Assembly: GCA_964435965.1 (NCBI GenBank)
Contig: CAYTBB010000074.1
Span: forward strand, 1-6,008
DNA from: 20-14-all-45-10 sp964435965
Lineage (GTDB): Bacteria > Chloroflexota > Dehalococcoidia > GIF9 > AB-539-J10
Reading direction: 5' to 3'
DNA length: 6,008 nt
Under the pieces are notes generated by a model, which ran no database searches, was not told the DNA's origin, and was given only the letters and a program-made list of their open reading frames with translations. Numbering within the stretch: position 1 is the stretch's first letter; the number at the start of each line of letters is the position of its first letter. The translations under genes and the position numbers were made by a program. This document shows, piece by piece, positions 4,301 through 6,008 of the stretch.

Positions 4301-5503
4301 TTAGGCACCAATCTTAGAGATCACCCCAGCTCCCACTGTCTTTCCACCTTCCCTGAGAGCAAAGCGCAATCCTTCCTCCATAGCCACGGGATAGATGGTC
4401 TTAATCTTCATATGAGTTAAGCTATCACCGGGCATAGCCATTTCGACACCCTCAGGCAGCGTTATACTTCCAGTAACATCCATAGTCCGGATGTAGAACT
4501 GAGGTTTATATCCGTTGAAAAAGGGAGTGTGCCTGCCACCTTCCTCTTTCTTTAATATATATACCTCAGCCTCAGCTTCAGTATGAGGCTTAATTGTGCC
4601 TGGCGCAGCTAGAACCTGACCCCTTTCTATCTCGTCCCGATCTATACCTCGCAGCAGCACTCCAACAGCATCACCAGGTTCCGCCTCGCCCAGCGTCTTA
4701 TGGAACATCTCCAGGCTGACCGCCACCGTTTTTTTGGTCTCCTTTAATCCCACTATCTCCACCTCATCCCCAGCTTTGATAACACCACGCTCTACCCTCC
4801 CCGTGGGCACAGTCCCTCTCCCTTTAATGCTAAATACATCCTCCACAGACATCAAGAAAGGCTTATCCCTATCTCGCTTTGGCATGGGGATATATTCATC
4901 TATGGCATCCAGCAACTTCCATATTCCACCACACCATTGACATTCTCTTTTGCCACAGCCACATTCCAGAGATTTAAGAGCGCTTAGCCGCACAACAGGG
5001 GCTTCATCACCTGGAAAGCCATACTTTTTAAGTAAGTCTCTAACCTCCATCTCTACCAGGTCTAACAACTCGGGATCTTCCATCAAATCTACCTTATTGA
5101 GGGCTACCATTAAGCAAGGAACTTCTACCTGCCGCGCTAGAAGGACGTGTTCCCTAGTCTGTGGCATAGGACCATCGTCAGCGCCAACTACTAGAATAGC
5201 TCCATCCATCTGAGCTGCTCCGGTTATCATGTTCTTGATATAGTCAGCATGCCCTGGGCAGTCAACATGGCAATAATGACGCTTCTCAGTTTCATACTCA
5301 ATATGGGAGATGGCGATTGTCAGTCCGCGGGATTTCTCCTCAGGCGCATTATCTATGGAATCAAAAGTGCGAAATTGAGTAGGGCCTGCTTTAGATAACA
5401 CCTGAGTCATCGCTGAGACCAGAGTGGTCTTCCCGTGGTCAACGTGCCCAATAGTACCCACATTGATATGCTCTTTAGTGCGCTCATAAGCTTTCTTTGC
5501 CAT
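4301..5503 (-). CDS. tuf: Elongation factor Tu
   Basis: EF-Tu delivers aminoacyl-tRNA to the ribosomal A site using GTP. All G motifs are present: GHVDHGKT (19-26), switch I RGLTIAISH with Thr62, DCPGHAD (81-87) with catalytic His85, NKVD (136-139) and SAL (174-176). Domains 2 and 3 follow, with GRGTVPTGRVERG (about 228-240) and the C-terminal EGGKTVGAGVISKI. The 400-aa length is slightly above E. coli EF-Tu. The extra residues include C181, C183, C188 and C191 in the G-domain loop after SAL, a pattern I recall from Dehalococcoidia. The ATG at 5503 has AAGGAGG 10 nt upstream. The gene lies 25 nt after tRNA-Thr(GGT) and is probably co-transcribed with the tRNAs; rpmG follows after 2 nt. Confidence 0.98.
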   Translation of the reverse strand: MAKKAYERTKEHINVGTIGHVDHGKTTLVSAMTQVLSKAGPTQFRTFDSIDNAPEEKSRGLTIAISHIEYETEKRHYCHVDCPGHADYIKNMITGAAQMDGAILVVGADDGPMPQTREHVLLARQVEVPCLMVALNKVDLMEDPELLDLVEMEVRDLLKKYGFPGDEAPVVRLSALKSLECGCGKRECQWCGGIWKLLDAIDEYIPMPKRDRDKPFLMSVEDVFSIKGRGTVPTGRVERGVIKAGDEVEIVGLKETKKTVAVSLEMFHKTLGEAEPGDAVGVLLRGIDRDEIERGQVLAAPGTIKPHTEAEAEVYILKKEEGGRHTPFFNGYKPQFYIRTMDVTGSITLPEGVEMAMPGDSLTHMKIKTIYPVAMEEGLRFALREGGKTVGAGVISKIGA

Positions 5504-5513
5504 TTTCTGTTAA

Positions 5514-5520
5514 CCTCCTT
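5514..5520 (-). promoter_or_regulatory. tuf Shine-Dalgarno site
   Basis: AAGGAGG with a 10-nt spacer to the ATG at 5503. It begins only 8 nt past the tRNA-Thr(GGT) 3' end, so tRNA processing would release an mRNA with a very short leader still carrying the whole site. Confidence 0.8.
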
Positions 5521-5527
5521 ATCTCAA

Positions 5528-5600
5528 AGCCCACAACCAGATTCGAACTGGTGACCCCGTTCTTACCAAGAACGTGCTCTACCAACTGAGCTATGTGGGC
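5528..5600 (-). tRNA. tRNA-Thr(GGT)
   Basis: A full cloverleaf reads on the minus strand: acceptor GCCCACA/TGTGGGC, D arm GCTC/GAGC, anticodon stem CGTTC/GAACG with loop TTGGTAA (anticodon GGT), T arm ACCAG-TTCGAAT-CTGGT, discriminator T. CCA is not encoded and must be added by the nucleotidyltransferase. It lies directly before tuf, as E. coli thrT lies before tufB. Confidence 0.96.
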
Positions 5601-5616
5601 ATATTCTACCACATTT

Positions 5617-5703
5617 TGGTGGAGGGGGTAGGATTCGAACCCACGAAGCCCAACGGGCGGCAGATTTACAGTCTGCTCCGATTAACCACTCTGGCACCCC
5701 TCC
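5617..5703 (-). tRNA. tRNA-Tyr(GTA), class II
   Basis: Acceptor GGAGGGG/CCCCTCC, anticodon stem GCAGA/TCTGC with loop CTGTAAA (anticodon GTA), a long variable arm CGCCCGTTGGGCTTC typical of bacterial tRNA-Tyr, T loop TTCGAAT, discriminator A. CCA is encoded (rc of 5617-5619). It is 16 bp from tRNA-Thr(GGT). Confidence 0.95.
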
Positions 5704-5744
5704 CATCTTTAGTTTACTATAAAGTGCCTAGAAAAATCCAACCC

Positions 5745-5817
5745 AGCCCGAGAGGGGACTCGAACCCACTAACCTACCGATTACAAATCGGTTGCGCTAC
5801 CATTGCGCTACTCGGGC
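5745..5817 (-). tRNA. tRNA-Thr(TGT)
   Basis: Acceptor GCCCGAG/CTCGGGC, D stem GCGC/GCGC, anticodon stem ACCGA/TCGGT with loop TTTGTAA (anticodon TGT), T loop TTCGAGT. The 5' side of the T arm reads AGTGGG opposite CCCCT: either the variable loop has 6 nt and the stem a T-C mismatch, or the stem is perfect with one bulged T. No CCA is encoded; discriminator T. It is the first tRNA after the promoter at 5831-5860. Confidence 0.92.
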
Positions 5818-5830
5818 ACCTGAAAGCAAT

Positions 5831-5860
5831 ATTATAAAAATGACCCGAAATAAAAGTCAA
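5831..5860 (-). promoter_or_regulatory. Sigma-70-type promoter for tRNA-Thr(TGT)-Tyr-Thr(GGT)-tuf
   Basis: On the minus strand TTGACT (rc of 5855-5860) is followed after 18 bp by TATAAT (rc of 5831-5836). Both hexamers are at or one base from consensus. The expected start, about 7 nt past the -10 box, falls just before the 5' end of tRNA-Thr(TGT) at 5817. It is the best promoter in the window and sits in the 46-bp gap after tRNA-Glu. Confidence 0.8.
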
Positions 5861-5863
5861 GCC

Positions 5864-5940
5864 TGGTAGCGCATACCGGATTCGAACCGGTGATCTCCTC
5901 CTTGAGAGGGAGGTGTCCTAAACCCCTAGACGAATGCGCC
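5864..5940 (-). tRNA. tRNA-Glu(CTC)
   Basis: Acceptor GGCGCAT/ATGCGCT (first pair G-U), anticodon stem CCTCC/GGAGG with loop CTCTCAA (anticodon CTC, reads GAG), T arm ACCGG-TTCGAAT-CCGGT, discriminator A, CCA encoded (rc of 5864-5866). It lies upstream of the Thr-Tyr-Thr-tuf promoter and may belong to a separate transcript with tRNA-Gln. Confidence 0.95.
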
Positions 5941-5951
5941 ACTCGCAAATC

Positions 5952-6008
5952 TGGCTGCCGAGCCAGGATTCGAACCTGGGCTAAGGGATCCAAAGTCCCC
6001 CGTGCTAC
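5952..6008 (-). tRNA. tRNA-Gln(TTG), 5' part cut by the window edge
   Basis: The 3' three-quarters are visible: anticodon stem GGGGA/TCCCT with loop CTTTGGA (anticodon TTG), T arm CCAGG-TTCGAAT-CCTGG, acceptor 3' strand CTCGGCA, discriminator G and encoded CCA (rc of 5952-5954). The ACTTTGGAT context is typical of bacterial tRNA-Gln. The acceptor 5' strand and most of the D arm lie beyond 6008. Confidence 0.9.

Noticed and set aside
5704..5744. Promoter between tRNA-Thr(TGT) and tRNA-Tyr (TTGGAT and TATAGT on the minus strand)
   Set aside because: The spacer would be only 14 bp and a much better promoter lies upstream of tRNA-Thr(TGT).
5574..5837. Plus-strand open frame of 87 codons containing GFEPTKPNGRQ and LTYRLQIGCATIALLG
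   Set aside because: It runs antisense through tRNA-Thr, Tyr and Thr. Such GFEP/LTYRLQ peptides are a well-known false translation of the antisense of tRNA T arms and anticodon arms.

Overview
The window is a translation and transcription housekeeping locus, read almost entirely on the minus strand. It most resembles a member of the Chloroflexota, probably class Dehalococcoidia. That placement comes from memory of the EF-Tu sequence style (a four-cysteine insert near residues 181-191, 400 aa length) and from gene order; no search was run. The run of Ns flanked by an exact 55-bp duplication suggests a draft or metagenome-derived assembly.

In transcription order (right to left) the layout is: a tRNA cluster, Gln(TTG, cut by the window edge)-Glu(CTC)-Thr(TGT)-Tyr(GTA)-Thr(GGT); tuf (EF-Tu); rpmG (L33, 56 codons); secE; nusG; a 100-bp spacer holding a degenerate 7-bp-period repeat; rplK (L11); rplA (L1); a 192-bp regulatory spacer with extended -10 promoters, an L10-type leader RNA and an attenuator hairpin; rplJ (L10); and rplL (L7/L12). 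After rplL comes not rpoB but a small two-helix membrane protein of unknown function. It converges on the 3' end of a plus-strand comM/yifB-type AAA+ ATPase gene at the left edge.

The genes form one functional set. tRNAs and EF-Tu feed the ribosome. L11, L10 and L12 build the GTPase-associated stalk on which EF-Tu acts. SecE is a core subunit of the protein export channel, and NusG couples RNA polymerase to the ribosome. Two control points are visible: a good sigma-70-type promoter (TTGACT, 18 bp, TATAAT) before tRNA-Thr(TGT), likely driving Thr-Tyr-Thr-tuf, and the L10 leader/attenuator before rplJ, where the L10-L12 complex is expected to control its own synthesis. Tight spacings (tuf-rpmG 2 nt, secE-nusG 2 nt, rplK-rplA 12 nt, rplJ-rplL 14 nt) suggest translational coupling.

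No novel defence, mobile or biosynthetic system is visible. The points most worth checking are the false assembly gap, the heptameric intergenic repeat, the 30-residue Lys/Glu-rich N-terminal extension on L12, the cysteine cluster in EF-Tu, the alternative pairing in the rplJ leader, and the extra base in the T arm of tRNA-Thr(TGT).
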